A DNA stretch of 64,000 bases from Acanthosepion lycidas. Taxonomy: Eukaryota > Mollusca > Cephalopoda > Sepiida > Sepiidae. Numbering within the stretch: the stretch's first letter is position 1; each line of letters opens with the position of its first letter. Location of the stretch: positions 54,857,443 to 54,921,442 of the forward strand of contig OZ010586.1 in assembly GCA_963932145.1 (NCBI GenBank). The letters are read 5' to 3'. A program made the translations under genes and the position numbers. Below, piece by piece: positions 10,047 through 20,891 of this stretch. The notes beneath the pieces are model-generated. The model was given only the letters and a program-made list of their open reading frames with translations, had not been told where the DNA came from and did not search any database.

Positions 10047-12083
10047 ATGGCTGACGGTGCCAGTCGGGCCAATATAAAAAAGGACCTGTTTGGGACGGCT
10101 GCTAAAGCCAACCCCCCTGATAATGCTGCAAAGAAGCGGGCTGATGGTAGCCCTAAAAATGACCGTACTAATAGCTCCAAGAAGGGAGAAGCTAGTAGCA
10201 AGACTACTGAGGTGCCAAAGGAGGCACAAAGTAAGACAGCCGAGGAATTGCCCTCTTGCTGGAAGTCCCCACCAAGTTGTATTCTGAACATGGCGGATTT
10301 CCTGGATAAGGCGAAAGGTTACGCCCATCTTGTAAATAAAGATGGGTTCGTCGATGTTGTCCAGGAGCTCGATGTGTTCAAAAAAAGAATGGTGACCGTT
10401 TTTGTGGTGGACAAAAAAACTAAAAAGATTTGTCGCTCCACTAAAGACACAGTGATTAAATCACTTTTGTCCCTGGGGATAAAACCCCAAAGAGTAATTA
10501 AGGGTACAGGGTTCTTCATGTGGGACATACTGCTGCCCACACCAGAAGATTGCCTGGCTATGGCAAAAAAAGAATTGATCACGAAAGATCTAATACTAAG
10601 AACAGAGTACGAAGGCCGAAGACGGACCAGGGTGGCCGTGTTCGAGGTTCCTCCTCAAATTTCGGGAGAGCTCCTGGCTGCATTTTTTATGCAGTACGGC
10701 CAAATTTTAGGGGCTCTCTCCGACAATTTGAACGGGGGATGGACTTTTGATATCATGCTGGATCAAGAGGCCTTCAAGTCCGTCCCCAACTGTTTGGTGT
10801 TTGGTGACCGGAAAATGCCGGTCATAGTGACCGGTAGGAGACCAACTTGCTGGAGGTGTGGAGAGACTGGTCACCTTTCCTCCTCCTGCCCAAGGAAGAA
10901 GGCCCCTGGAGTTCCGGTCACAGGCGACCAAAATACCCCCTTGGCCGACAAAGTAAAATCCGCGGCGCCTGTAGTGGGCCTAGCTGCGGGGCGGACCGTT
11001 GGGGAAAATCCCTCGGTTGGGTCCAGACCCACATTACCCCCGAAACCAACGCCTGCCACAAGTGTGGTTAAGGAGAAGGATGAGGGGGAATGGCGCCTCG
11101 TGGTTAGGGGCAAGGGGAAGACCCAAACAGCGGTTCCTCAGTCCCAACATGACCCCGGGGACATTGTCACCTACAGCCCCATTCCCTCTACCAGCTCTGA
11201 GGGCGACGCCTCGGCGTCTTATGCAGATACAGCTACTGAGACCCAAAAAATCAACGAACCAAGCTGGCAGAAATTCCTGGACCTCAAGAAATTGCGAGAA
11301 AAATTGGAGGCTAAGCGGGCTAAAAATAAAAAATCGCTGGGGGCACCGGGCCCCCTATCCTCTGCCCCGTCTTCCCCTCCATCAAATTTCATAAAACCAC
11401 CTCCGCCTAAATCTCTGACAAACTCTCCTGCAAAATCTCTTCGTTCCTCCAAACCTTCACCCGTAAAAACACCTTCCGGCATGACACCTTCTACAACACC
11501 GAAAGACACACCCATGCAAACTCCGGCACAGTCTCCTCAAAAGAAACGAAATAGAAGCCCCGATACTCTTCCAGTCTCTGATAAGAAAAAAAAGAAAATA
11601 AAACCACCATATCTCCCGGGGGAAGACGTCTGCCGCGTATCCCGGGATCAGGCTGACAGGGTCTTCGGGCAGACAAAAAACCCGATGCCCTTAAAAGTTC
11701 TATGGAACTTCCGGCACATCAAGGGCGTAGATGTGGAGGTGCCGGAAAATTTTAAGGCCCGGAATCAGCTAACCGTCGTGAGGACTGGCCCGGGTACGCG
11801 GGAGATATGGGGCATGATAGAGGAGGCTAAGGCCTCCTTGAAAGTGGTGCCCCCAGCAGTAGTTCTCCTAGAGGAGAACTTAGATGAAAGAAAGAAGTGT
11901 AAAGGGAGGGTCCCTCTTTATGTTCACCCATCCCTTTATAGGGCTCTTAAGTTAACCTATCCCGCGGACATCGGTGGCTTGTCTCAGAGTGATACGCGCG
12001 ATACTGAGATGATGTCAGGTTCGATGGCACAAGCTGTCGGTGTCCTCACCCCAGCCATGTTCTATCCTGAAGGACAACCCTAA
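10047..12083 (+). CDS. LINE ORF1 protein, gag-like with CCHC knuckle (678 aa)
   Basis: An RNA-binding nucleoprotein of a non-LTR element, expected to coat the LINE transcript. The start ATG at 10047 has a favourable context (A at -3, G at +4). Residues 1-80 are Lys/Ser/Thr-rich and basic. Residues of about 85-260 form a compact domain (MADFLDKAKGYAHLVNKDGF through PVIVTGRRPT) that probably folds like an RRM-type ORF1 domain. A zinc knuckle CWRCGETGHLSSSC occupies residues 268-281, with all four ligands present. A long Pro/Ser/Thr/Lys-rich disordered stretch lies at about 300-525 and ends in a KKKKKIK cluster that could act as a nuclear signal. A C-terminal region contains KVLWNFRHIKGV and LTVVRTGPGTREIWG. 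The frame is entirely open. It ends 11 nt before ORF2, suggesting coupled reinitiation. Confidence 0.85.
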   Translation: MADGASRANIKKDLFGTAAKANPPDNAAKKRADGSPKNDRTNSSKKGEASSKTTEVPKEAQSKTAEELPSCWKSPPSCILNMADFLDKAKGYAHLVNKDGFVDVVQELDVFKKRMVTVFVVDKKTKKICRSTKDTVIKSLLSLGIKPQRVIKGTGFFMWDILLPTPEDCLAMAKKELITKDLILRTEYEGRRRTRVAVFEVPPQISGELLAAFFMQYGQILGALSDNLNGGWTFDIMLDQEAFKSVPNCLVFGDRKMPVIVTGRRPTCWRCGETGHLSSSCPRKKAPGVPVTGDQNTPLADKVKSAAPVVGLAAGRTVGENPSVGSRPTLPPKPTPATSVVKEKDEGEWRLVVRGKGKTQTAVPQSQHDPGDIVTYSPIPSTSSEGDASASYADTATETQKINEPSWQKFLDLKKLREKLEAKRAKNKKSLGAPGPLSSAPSSPPSNFIKPPPPKSLTNSPAKSLRSSKPSPVKTPSGMTPSTTPKDTPMQTPAQSPQKKRNRSPDTLPVSDKKKKKIKPPYLPGEDVCRVSRDQADRVFGQTKNPMPLKVLWNFRHIKGVDVEVPENFKARNQLTVVRTGPGTREIWGMIEEAKASLKVVPPAVVLLEENLDERKKCKGRVPLYVHPSLYRALKLTYPADIGGLSQSDTRDTEMMSGSMAQAVGVLTPAMFYPEGQP

Positions 12084-12094
12084 TCGGCTTCACG

Positions 12095-15000
12095 ATGGCT
12101 CTCTGGTTAGCTAGTTTAAATGTCCGGGGCATGAGGTCCGAGTCTCGCAGGGCGAGGCTCACTCGTGACCTTCAGCGCCTCGGGGTGAATGTATGTTGTA
12201 TACAAGAGACCCGGTTTTCTTCTCATGATCGTGAGGACATACTGTCTAAGGGGTTCGCCCTTTATTCAGCCTGTTTTGATGGTCGTTCGAGGGGTGTCTC
12301 TTGGCTAGTGAGCAGGTCTTTGAAGGCTGCTTGTACCCTTGTCTTCGCGGATCCGGCGGGCAGACTTTGCGTGCTGGATGTTACCATAATGGATAAGGTT
12401 CTACGTCTCATTGGGGTTTATGCGCCCAATATCCATTCCGAGCGGCCTGCTTTGTTTCGGCAGATCGCGCCGTTCTTGACGACGTCTCGTCGGGTAGTTT
12501 TAGCGGGGGATTGGAATGCCGTCCTTGACCCCGATATAGATCGTATAGGGCATAAACAAGGTACTAACAACCCGGATGTGAAACCATTTCGGGACTTTAT
12601 CGATCGGTTTGATCTGGTCGATAAGTTCCGGAATGAACACCCTCGGGAGGTAGCATGGACTTGGACCACTAGTGGCAACTCGGCTCCTGGGATGCTTGCG
12701 AGCTACCTGGACCGAGTCTTAGTTAGGAGAGTCGATGTAGGGGTCTTAGGGTGTCCAAGTTTCCATTATATAGTTTATACGGATCATAGGCTTGTCCGGG
12801 TCCGTGTAAACTTAGATAAGCCTAAGGTTAGATTGGCTGGTTACTGGAAATTGAACTGTTCACTTTTTGGTGATCAGGGTTTCCGGGACCAGCTGTTACT
12901 AACCATCCAAAGGGAATTGACGGGAGCGGTTGTGGGAAACGCCTGGTGGGGAAATCTTAAATCTAAAATTCGAACGTTTGCTGCCGATTTTAGTCGTCGA
13001 CTCAATCTAGATAGATTAGCGGCGCAAACTGCTTTAGAAGATAAAGTCGATCGGGCTGTGAAATCCCGTGTTAGTGGGGACATAGCTTTAGCTAAGGCAG
13101 AGTTGTCCTCCTTGCTTATCAAGAAGGATCAAGCTCTGGTAGTTAGGGCTATGTTAAAAAGAATGTCTTCTGAGGAAACGAATATGGCCGCTGAACTGCG
13201 TGCAGAGGAGAATCGAAGCGCGTCTAGGCGACATATTGCATGCGTCACGTTGCCGGATAAGCGGACCGTGACTACAAACGCGGGCATATGTGAGGTGTTT
13301 CGGGACTACTTTCAGGATCTTTTCACCAGGGAGCCCGGTCTGAGCTCTGCTCAGTTCGACGCCTATTTAGCTGACTTTCCCTGCCTCTCGGCAGCTGAAG
13401 CAGCTAGGTGCGAGGGTCCCATAACAGTCGGAGATCTGGGGAGCGCTGAAGCAGGTTGGCCTGGATAAGTCTCCGGGACTAGATGGTCTTCCCTACGAAG
13501 TTTACTTGAGGTTGTCGCACGTTTTTGTTCCTTTGCTGGAACTGATTTACAACCACTGGATGAGGCAGGGGTCTTTACCCCAACGCTTCACCAGGGGTGT
13601 GATCAAGTTGCTGCGTAAGGACAAGAACGGTGGGGATGGGTTAGGGAACTTTCGCCATTTAACGATGTTAAATACGGACTTAAAGATTTTGGCGAAGATC
13701 TTAGCCAACCGTTTGCAGCTTGTCCTGTCTAGTCTGATTGGCCCTGAACAGACTTGTGCTGTGAAGGGTAGGACTATTCAGGATAACCTTCATATGGTAC
13801 GCTTGATCTTAGAACAAGTCGACAGTGAAGCCGCGCTGATCAATTTAGATCAGTCCAAGGCCTTCGATAGGGTTGACCATCAATTTTTGGAGGCTGTCCT
13901 TTCGGCGGCCGGTTTCAGAGCCGACTTTCGCTCCTGGATCCGACTTTTGTATGCGACCCCCGGTACGCTGGTGGAAGTGAATGGGGTAAGATCGAAGCCT
14001 TTCGTATTGTCTCGCTCCATTCGTCAAGGTTGTCCGCTCTCGCCTCTGCTTTACGTTCTTGCGTTGGAACCTTTCCTTAGCAAGTTAAAGGCGAATCCGG
14101 TCCTGCGCGGAATTTCCCTGCCTGGGGCTTCCACCTCAGCCAGGTATTCTGCCTATGCTGACGACGTTTCGGTTCTTGTGTCGAGCAGAGCCGAGATTGA
14201 CGTAGTCAGCAAAGAGATCAGTGGGTATGAGATGGTGACAGGGGCCAAGATCAACTGCGATAAGTCTGTGGGCTTGCGGTTGGGTGCGTGGAAGGGAGTT
14301 TCTCTTCCCGGACCTTTCCTCTGGACGGATGGGCCGATCAAGATACACGGCTTCTGGTTCGGTCCTGATCTCCAGTTGGAAATGAATTGGTCGGAGGTGC
14401 AAGGGAAGGCCGAGATCGCGGGTAAACTGTGGTCTCGGAGGAGACTTTCCCTGAAGGGAAGGGCGGAGGTATGTGTTTCACACATATATCCGATCCTCCT
14501 TTACCGACTGTCTGTGCTTCCACTCCCGTATGCCAGACTAATGTCATTAGTCCGGACCTTGTTCTCTTTCTTGTGGAGAGCCAAGACCCCTATGGTATGT
14601 CACGAGATCTGTTGCCTTCATCCCTCTGAGGGCGGTCTGGGTATGCCTAGCATTGAGATTCGTCAATATATGCTTCGCATTACCTTTCTAGACCGAATGT
14701 GTCACGGATTGGATAAGGTGGGCACCTTTTGGAAAGATGTCCGAAAACATTTCCCATCCCTGAGAAGTGTGCACTCGTGCGAGGAGGAGGCCGGCCGTAC
14801 ACCTCGTGCCGAGTGCTCCTTCTACCGCGAATGTCGTAGTGCTTTGAAGCTCCTCTTACGGACGACGGATGGCCTCTCCGACGCCCAGGCGTTGTCTCGT
14901 AAGGCATTGTATCAGTTGTTAGTTAGGGGGTCCGTTCAAGATGGTCTGATCGACGAGCTCGGTCTTACGAAGCAGGAGGCTCGCTTGATATGGCCTTGGG

Positions 15001-15548
15001 CGCCTGGGTTGAAATGTCTCAATAATGATGAGGCATCACTCACCTGGCTGATGATTCGTGGGGCCCTCTGGGTCGGCAAGAGACTTTGTTCAGCAGGTTT
15101 GGAGAAATATCCAAACTGTCGTCGCTGTACTGGGGAAGTCGAGACCATTGGTCACGCCTTTTTTCAGTGCAAGACGGTAGTGCCGTTGTGCAAGTTTGTT
15201 GAAGGCCTCATGGTTCGCATGCTGCAGGGAAAGTTCTTTGTCCTGGAAGCCAGTTCTGTTTGTAGCAATGTGGTGCCGCATTTGACGAAGGCTGAACACT
15301 ATGTGTTCTGTTGCTTACTAGGGATTATGAGAGTCGTGATTTGGACGACGCGTCAGAAGGGATTCCATGAGGGCGAGAAGTTCACCTCTTCCCAACTGAT
15401 CTTGTTCTTTAAGCATCAGCTTAAAGTCAAGATTAGGACGGAAAGGCGGCGGCTCACCTCATCGGAATTTGGCAAAAGGTGGGTGAATCTTGCGCGAATG
15501 TGTAGAGTGAAAGGGGCTGACCTAGAGTGGCATTTGGATGTCGGTTAG
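12095..15548 (+). CDS. LINE ORF2: APE endonuclease-reverse transcriptase (about 1150 aa, one frameshift)
   Basis: The polyprotein nicks target DNA and copies the LINE RNA at the nick. Residues 1-235 form an APE-type endonuclease: LASLNVRGMR, IQETRFS, GVYAPN, GDWN at residues 138-141, YLDRVLV, and TDH at 229-231 (canonical SDH). The reverse transcriptase follows: GVIKLLRKDKNGGDGLGNFR, LNTDLKILAKILANRL, LDQSKAFDRVDH, RQGCPLSPLLY, and the catalytic YADD at 14154-14165. A C-terminal CRRCTGEVETIGHAFFQC knuckle begins at 15117. The ATG at 12095 has A at -3 and G at +4. The frame breaks once, in a GGGG run at 13438-13441, where one base too many takes the upstream frame to a stop at 13466-13468. The downstream frame is open from there to the TAG at 15546. 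All catalytic residues survive, so the copy is very young or the extra G is a sequencing error. Confidence 0.87.
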
Positions 15549-16322
15549 GTACAGAATTTTGTCCTAACAGGGTTGAACATAGGCAACCCACCCAGATTTT
15601 AGGTTAGACTAGGTTTTGTATTTTGAATTTTTAGTTTTCCCCTTCTTTTCTAGTAAACTTAGCTAGGGTATGCATGCGCATTGGTCCCTTTTATTTCTGT
15701 CCCTATTTTTTTTCTTTTGTTTAATTCCCCATCCCCTCCCTCGTTAGGTGGTCAGTGATGTCAGTTCTCTGGTGGATGCGGGACGACTTTCGTTTCGTGT
15801 GTGTGATTTTTCGTATTTGTTGTTGTGTATGAATGTGTGTGTGCCTGCGTGAATGCTTGGAGGTATGAATGCCTTTTTTTTCATTTCTTCATAGTCCCGC
15901 ATTGATTTCGTCCGGTGAACTGATGTTTTCTGCCACATTCATGGTTTGTGGGGGGTTTTATTACTAACTCAGTTTTGTTTAGTTTAGTGTAAATATGTAA
16001 AACACATTGTAAATATTCATTTGGGGATCATTTTTAAAAAAGTTGTTAATTTTGAGTTTTGACCCTCCCCCCACGAACAATAATTGTACATAAGGGGTCT
16101 AGTTAGGACATCATCGAGAATTTGAGGTATTATGGTGGACGTAGTAAGAAAGGTAGGAGTGAATGTGTTGTTTTGGTGATTGGAATATTGTTGACTTGAT
16201 TGGGTCAGTGTCTGCGACTAGCTAAGTTTAGAAATAAGACAGATGAAGACCGTCCTTCCCCCATCCCCCTTTTAGGCCTTGTGTCGCATTTTGTTATTTA
16301 TACAAATAAACAAATAAATATT
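15549..16322 (+). other. 3' UTR of the Tx1-like LINE
   Basis: A 774-bp trailer with Py-rich and GT-rich stretches (about 15770-15850) and a conserved terminal block of about 320 bp, also present inverted at 8817-9137. This block is the likely template-recognition region for the reverse transcriptase. It ends in a short A-rich 'aaataaac' repeat rather than a long poly-A tail, as in several Tx1-clade elements. Confidence 0.75.
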
Positions 16323-16338
16323 GAGATTGACCAACAGC
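16323..16338 (+). repeat. Target-site duplication, right copy (16 bp)
   Basis: Identical to 9208-9223, immediately after the LINE 3' terminus. Confidence 0.75.
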
Positions 16339-16440
16339 CAATCACAACGGTGCGAATTCTATTTAAGCTGTTTACGGGTAAATTTTTTTTTTTTTCTTGT
16401 GGACACCCCTTCATCGGATACTCAAGAAGGTAATTATGTT
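16339..16440 (+). promoter_or_regulatory. Promoter-like segment and candidate 5' splice site
   Basis: Directly after the duplication come 'caatcac' (a CCAAT box once joined to the preceding gc), then 'ctatttaagctg' (TATA-like) some 30 bp on, then about 55 bp leading to 'caagaag' followed by 'gtaatt', a reasonable splice donor at 16430. Together with 9138-9223 this resembles a CCAAT/TATA promoter and a short non-coding first exon, later interrupted by the LINE. Function is inferred. Confidence 0.28.
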
Positions 16441-16499
16441 TTTTCCGTTTTTACCCAGTTCCCATCACGTTTCATTTCACCAGTTAATAATTACTAAGA

Positions 16500-16885
16500 C
16501 AATATACGGCTATTAAAATTAATAAATAAATTACAGCGAATTAAGCCGAGAGTGCTTATAAATATTAATAAAAAAGTAAAACGTTTACTACTGTTTACGA
16601 ATAAATAAACATAAAATAAAATAAATTACAGCGAGTTAAAACCGAGAGATCTTATAAATTACATAATAAAACATTTAAAACATATTGACGAATAAAAAAA
16701 TAAATTAACATAAAAATAAACAAGTTACAGCGAGTTGTTAAAATTTAAAAACCATGTTAATGAGTAAAAAAAAAATATAATCTCGTTTTATGCGATTAAA
16801 AATAAAATGAATAAATACAACGAATTAAACCAAGAATGCTAATAAATATCTTAAAACGTTTAAAACATGTTGACGAGTAAAAACC
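16500..16885 (+). repeat. About 95-bp tandem repeat, four diverged copies
   Basis: The anchor 'ttacagcga' or a variant recurs at 16531, 16625, 16725 and about 16814. Each is followed by 'gttaaaccgagag'-like and 'aaaacgtttaaaacatgttgacga'-like segments. The stretch keeps CpG dinucleotides that are rare elsewhere in the AT-rich parts of the window. Confidence 0.7.
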
Positions 16886-17440
16886 CTGATCTATAGAATA
16901 TAAAATTAAATTTGTTCTTCATTAGAAACGAAACGAGAAGGGTGGGGGTAAAAGAAAAAAATAGACTATATTGGTGAGAAATTCGTGATCAATCATGCTT
17001 TGCATGAAGTCAAATAGTTGGGGAGAAAGAAAAAAAAAGGGGAAATGGAAAATAAAGTCAGTCAAAAGTCAAAACACAGGAGATTTTAGTAATAAAGGAC
17101 GAAAATGGGGGAAAAGACTAAAAGACGAAAATGGACATCTTTTGAACGCTACGACGTTATGCAATAATTCTCGATGCTGGGGTAACGGGATAATAATGGT
17201 TATGGGAAAAAGAAAAAAAAAAACAAATTCAACATTTACGCCACGTGAATAAAATAATAACTAAAAAAAAAAAAAAAATAGTAAAATAAAAAATTGGAGG
17301 GATAGTTTTATTATCACTAGTAATAGTAGCCTACCAATTTCATACAAGTGTGAATTGATAACTGCTAATTAATTTTACAGAAGTTTCAAATTATTCCAAG
17401 AAATCAAGCACAAGTTTCTTAGCTCAGTTACATAATCCAC
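16886..17440. other. A-rich region, nothing recognised
   Basis: Continues the CpG-bearing, A-rich sequence downstream of the tandem repeat. The frame at 16995-17252 is Lys-rich low complexity and not supported as a gene. Confidence 0.4.
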
Positions 17441-19430
17441 AAATATATATATATATATATATAATTAATAGAAATAAAAAGTCTGTCACTTAGCTGATTG
17501 ATGTTACCTTCAGAATGCCAACTCCAGAGTTTTGTAGCTGGACACTCCAGTAATCACTCCATCCACTCATTAATTGACTGATTATATGTCTTGATTTTCC
17601 TTTTTTATATGCACTTTTCATTGGTGCAGTTTTTTTTTTCATAGTGTATGTGTGTGTGCGCCAATACACCTGTCTGTGCATATGTGCGTATGTGTAGAAG
17701 GTCATGGTTATTTGTCCTTTTCGTTGTATTCTTCACTTTATATTAACCCCTTAACTGTAACTCTCTTTTCTAGAATTTCATCAAGTCTTATGCTATGAAG
17801 ACATGCACTTCCCCACTCTCATAGTCATCCTATCTGGTGTCTACATTTCTCTACATTCTCTTCTGGTCTCTTTAATAAAAGCCAACTCGTATAAATTATT
17901 AAAATACCAAAGAAAATTTAGGCATGAACTGTGTGAGTGCAAAATAAATTATTTTCCATTTTAAATCAACAGCTCATAGAATATGCCAATATCTAAATGA
18001 AGTGAATGCTGCTGTCTTTGATTATTCAAGGTCAAAATCATTTACCTTACTCTTGCCAAATTAAAATCATTTACCTTATTCCTGTCTCAACTGGACATAT
18101 TACAGTTGTAGAAGGAATTCATCAATTTCCATAATTATTCTTAGAAAATGAAATAAGCAGAGAGAGAGAGAGAGAGAAAAAAAACTTTTAATGCATTTGA
18201 TGATGATTTAATAACTTATTCCTGTGAATATAAGAAATTGCAAACGCCATTAGATAAATTTGTAAAATGTTAAAACAACTTGTGTATGGATTGCAAAATA
18301 TGAAAGATGAGTTAAACTTCCCCAAAATATGCTTGTGGCTAATCAATAACTGATTGAGAAAAAAAGCAATGGTTGATTCTGTCAATCACATTAGCCTCAG
18401 ATATCATTACGACTGGAAATGACACAAATTTTTTCCTTTTTATTAAAGAATATGGGATTAAATTACATGAACATGTAAAATGATATCACATTCTCTCTAA
18501 TACACATACAGATAGAAAGAGAGAGAGAAAAAAATACAGAGAGAGGGAGAGGTGGAAGGAGGTTGGAGAGATAGGGGATGGATAAAAAGTTAATTCAGTG
18601 TATAAAAATTTTTTTTTTTTTTTAACTTTATTGAATCTATTCATCATTTTGTTCCACTATCTTCTGCTAAATTTCAGGCACCTTCATAATTTCATCTTCC
18701 TAAAAGTGCCTTTTGCAGTCTTCAGAAAAGTTGATGTTTTTTTTACTTTCAGATAATTCTGTAAAGACCTGAATAAGCATTAATCGGGAACTGAAATATT
18801 TACTGAATATGAAATAAGTGGAAATTTCCCCCTAAAAACTAACAATTTTTACCAGGTCCTCAGAGTAACGTGATCTAATGTTATTCTAATGAAAAGTTAT
18901 GCCATTTCCTTTAATAAATTTATGATGTGTTTTATTGATTGCTGTTTGCAATTGGTGTAATCAATTACAGTATTTGTTCAAATCAGTCATTTGCTAATCT
19001 ACAAAATAAACCATTCCAATTTCAATATGTACACAACATTACAGTCTTTGAAAGAATGGCATTTTGTAAAATAAATTTACCCATGAATGTTTTGTTCAAT
19101 ATTGTTGTAAAGTATCCACTTTGCATCATTTGTCACAATTTGTTCAAAAGAGAAAGAATTTTTGTTACACTTGAATTTTTTTGCAACACACTAATGCATC
19201 CTGGAATCCTCAAAGTATTTAGTATTTTTGAAGTTATCACTAACATTTTTTGTCAAGATTTACAAACTCTACATTTTGTTCAACTTCACAAACCAATTGA
19301 TGAAATTTGAATAAGCTGGTTTGTTTCGAAAAAATACTTTGACAAAAACCCTACTTCAATGTTTAATAATTTCTTTAATTTAATTTAATTTTATAGGACT
19401 TCATGGTAAACAATATTTTTCTATTTATTT
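17441..19430. other. AT-rich region with short microsatellites
   Basis: Contains a short (TA)n at 17442-17463, (GA)n at 18160-18177 and a GA-rich patch at 18515-18560. The 124-codon open frame at 18939-19310 has no recognisable domain or splice context. Confidence 0.5.
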
Positions 19431-19439
19431 TTTCCCTTT

Positions 19440-19600
19440 TTAACAGTGAAGAATAAATTCTTAGGATTTCTTACTCTTGAGCATGCAACATACAACTGGC
19501 CATGCATAAATATTTCTTTTCCAAATTTTTGAAGCATTTGGCCTTGTTATTTGTTTACAGTTCTCACAAACAGGGCAAACTGGAAACTGGATTCTTGCAT
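19440..19600 (-). pseudogene. Helitron/PIF1-type helicase C-terminal scrap
   Basis: On the minus strand a short conserved block reads QMLQKFGKEIFMHGQLYVACSRVRN, preceded by an NK-QGQ-like stretch with a stop. GQLYVACSRV is the hallmark of superfamily 1B helicase motif VI in PIF1 and Helitron helicases. Only this motif survives, and stops lie directly upstream. A Helitron origin is more likely than host PIF1, given the repeat-rich setting. Confidence 0.7.
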
Positions 19601-20684
19601 ATAAAAACTTAAAGAAAAGATATACAAAAAACAATATTGCATTTTTATTAAATAAGTATTTGTTATTTTAATCAATAAATTGTTTTTGAAATAGTAGAAG
19701 TATTTTGTATATTAAATAATGAAACTTTTAATTTTTCCCAAAAATAATTGAAACTTTATTTTACTAAGATATGCACCCTAGTAAAACCATTTGTACTATG
19801 TACCCACTTGCCTGTTTGCACTTCTCCCCAAAATTTGGTTTTGATTGGTCAATGTATGGTTATTTTAGAGGGTGTGACAGGCAGATGGACTAATGAAAGT
19901 CGCAGAATTTTATATATAAATTTAAATAGCAAATGACATATGCAAAGAAAGTTTATTATGTTTTTTCTCCTTATGTGGAAGTTACACATCAAAGCAGCTA
20001 ACATGACCAGTCCAGTGTAAATGATTTTCATTGCCTGATTTGATTGTTTTCAGTATTTACATTGTATAATGTTCATAATTTGCATGTAATGTCTTCATTG
20101 TTCTCAACTTAAATTGGTCTATTGAACCATGGAGCATCATCCAACAAGATCTCCAGCACAATACCTTACAAAATAAAAAAAAAACTTTGATATGACTATA
20201 AACTGCATAACTCTTTTTAGCATCTGAATTGCATTCTTATCTCTCTTAAAATCAAAAAGCATAATATGATGAAAACATTTCTGATTTTTTCCATAGACAA
20301 GTGCCAATTTTCATAATTTAAAAATATCTGTGCTGATATGACAGCTGTCACAACACAATCAAGAGATGTTTTGTGAAATACAATTAATTAAAGCTAAATA
20401 CTCCTCATGAAATCTAATGAAAAAATAGGACATTTTGGCCAACTCGGTGTTAAAATTCTTCATATAAAATAAAAAAGACATAAAATGACATGATAGCTTT
20501 AGAAAATGATAATGAATGGCATAACAAGTATGTTTATAAATAAATATAAATATAAAAGTGAACATTGAAGTCAACACTCAGAGGCAACAGGCTGTTTCAT
20601 GCTAGATGTAATATGAATGTACTTGAGAGATTCATGGAAGATTGTAGTTTGAAAGCAGTAAAATTGACCTTGCTAATCGAACGA
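19601..20684. other. AT-rich region, nothing recognised
   Basis: No supported gene, RNA or named repeat. Confidence 0.5.
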
Positions 20685-20891
20685 TCCTCTGTGGCTCAAT
20701 CGGTTAAGGCATATCAGGCTATATGACAGTTACATATAGGATACAGGTTCAATTCCTGTCAGAGGACGAATATTTTCTATGAAAATTTCTTGGACATTCA
20801 GGCTGGTAAATGTTATTAATACTGTTTATTATAAACAGAGCATTTACTTAAATATTTGTATCTATAAAAAGAATGTATAAACATAAAAGTC

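Larger units (their letters stand above)
9224..16322 (+). mobile_element. Nearly intact LINE of the L1/Tx1 group, 7.1 kb
   Basis: The order is: 5' UTR (9224-10046), ORF1 (10047-12083), ORF2 (12095-15548), 3' UTR (15549-16322) ending in an A/T-rich 'aaataaacaaataaatatt' tail, with a 16-bp perfect target-site duplication outside. ORF1 has a CCHC knuckle. ORF2 has an N-terminal APE-type endonuclease, a reverse transcriptase with YADD, and a C-terminal CCHC. ORF2 wording such as LNTDLKILAKILANRL, GRTIQDNL, LDQSKAFDRVDH and RQGCPLSPLLY resembles the TX1 149-kDa protein family of the L1 superfamily (Tx1 clade). Only one frame disruption is visible. Base composition (roughly half G+C) contrasts with AT-rich flanks, which suggests recent insertion or arrival. 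Tx1 elements are often target-specific; here the target is a CCAAT-containing promoter-like sequence. Confidence 0.85.

Noticed and set aside
10047-12083. LTR-retrotransposon gag
   Set aside because: The CCHC knuckle alone would allow it, but the next ORF is APE-endonuclease plus LINE RT with no protease, integrase or LTRs.
12418-12678. Antisense open frames within the LINE ORFs (also near 10.3, 11.2, 14.2 and 14.8 kb)
   Set aside because: Shadows of the GC-rich LINE coding frames without independent support.
9224-16322. Large DNA transposon with 320-bp terminal inverted repeats (8817-9137 against 15990-16322)
   Set aside because: The inverted arms are the LINE 3' UTR, diverged from each other. 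The coding content is a LINE, and the perfect 16-bp direct repeat lies inside the left arm boundary, so two separate insertions explain it better.
18939-19310. A 124-codon plus-strand frame
   Set aside because: AT-driven composition, no domain, no convincing splice boundaries, next to a Helitron scrap.
20685-20765. Functional tRNA gene
   Set aside because: A and B boxes are present but the acceptor stem and anticodon arm do not form. It continues into a SINE body shared with other copies.
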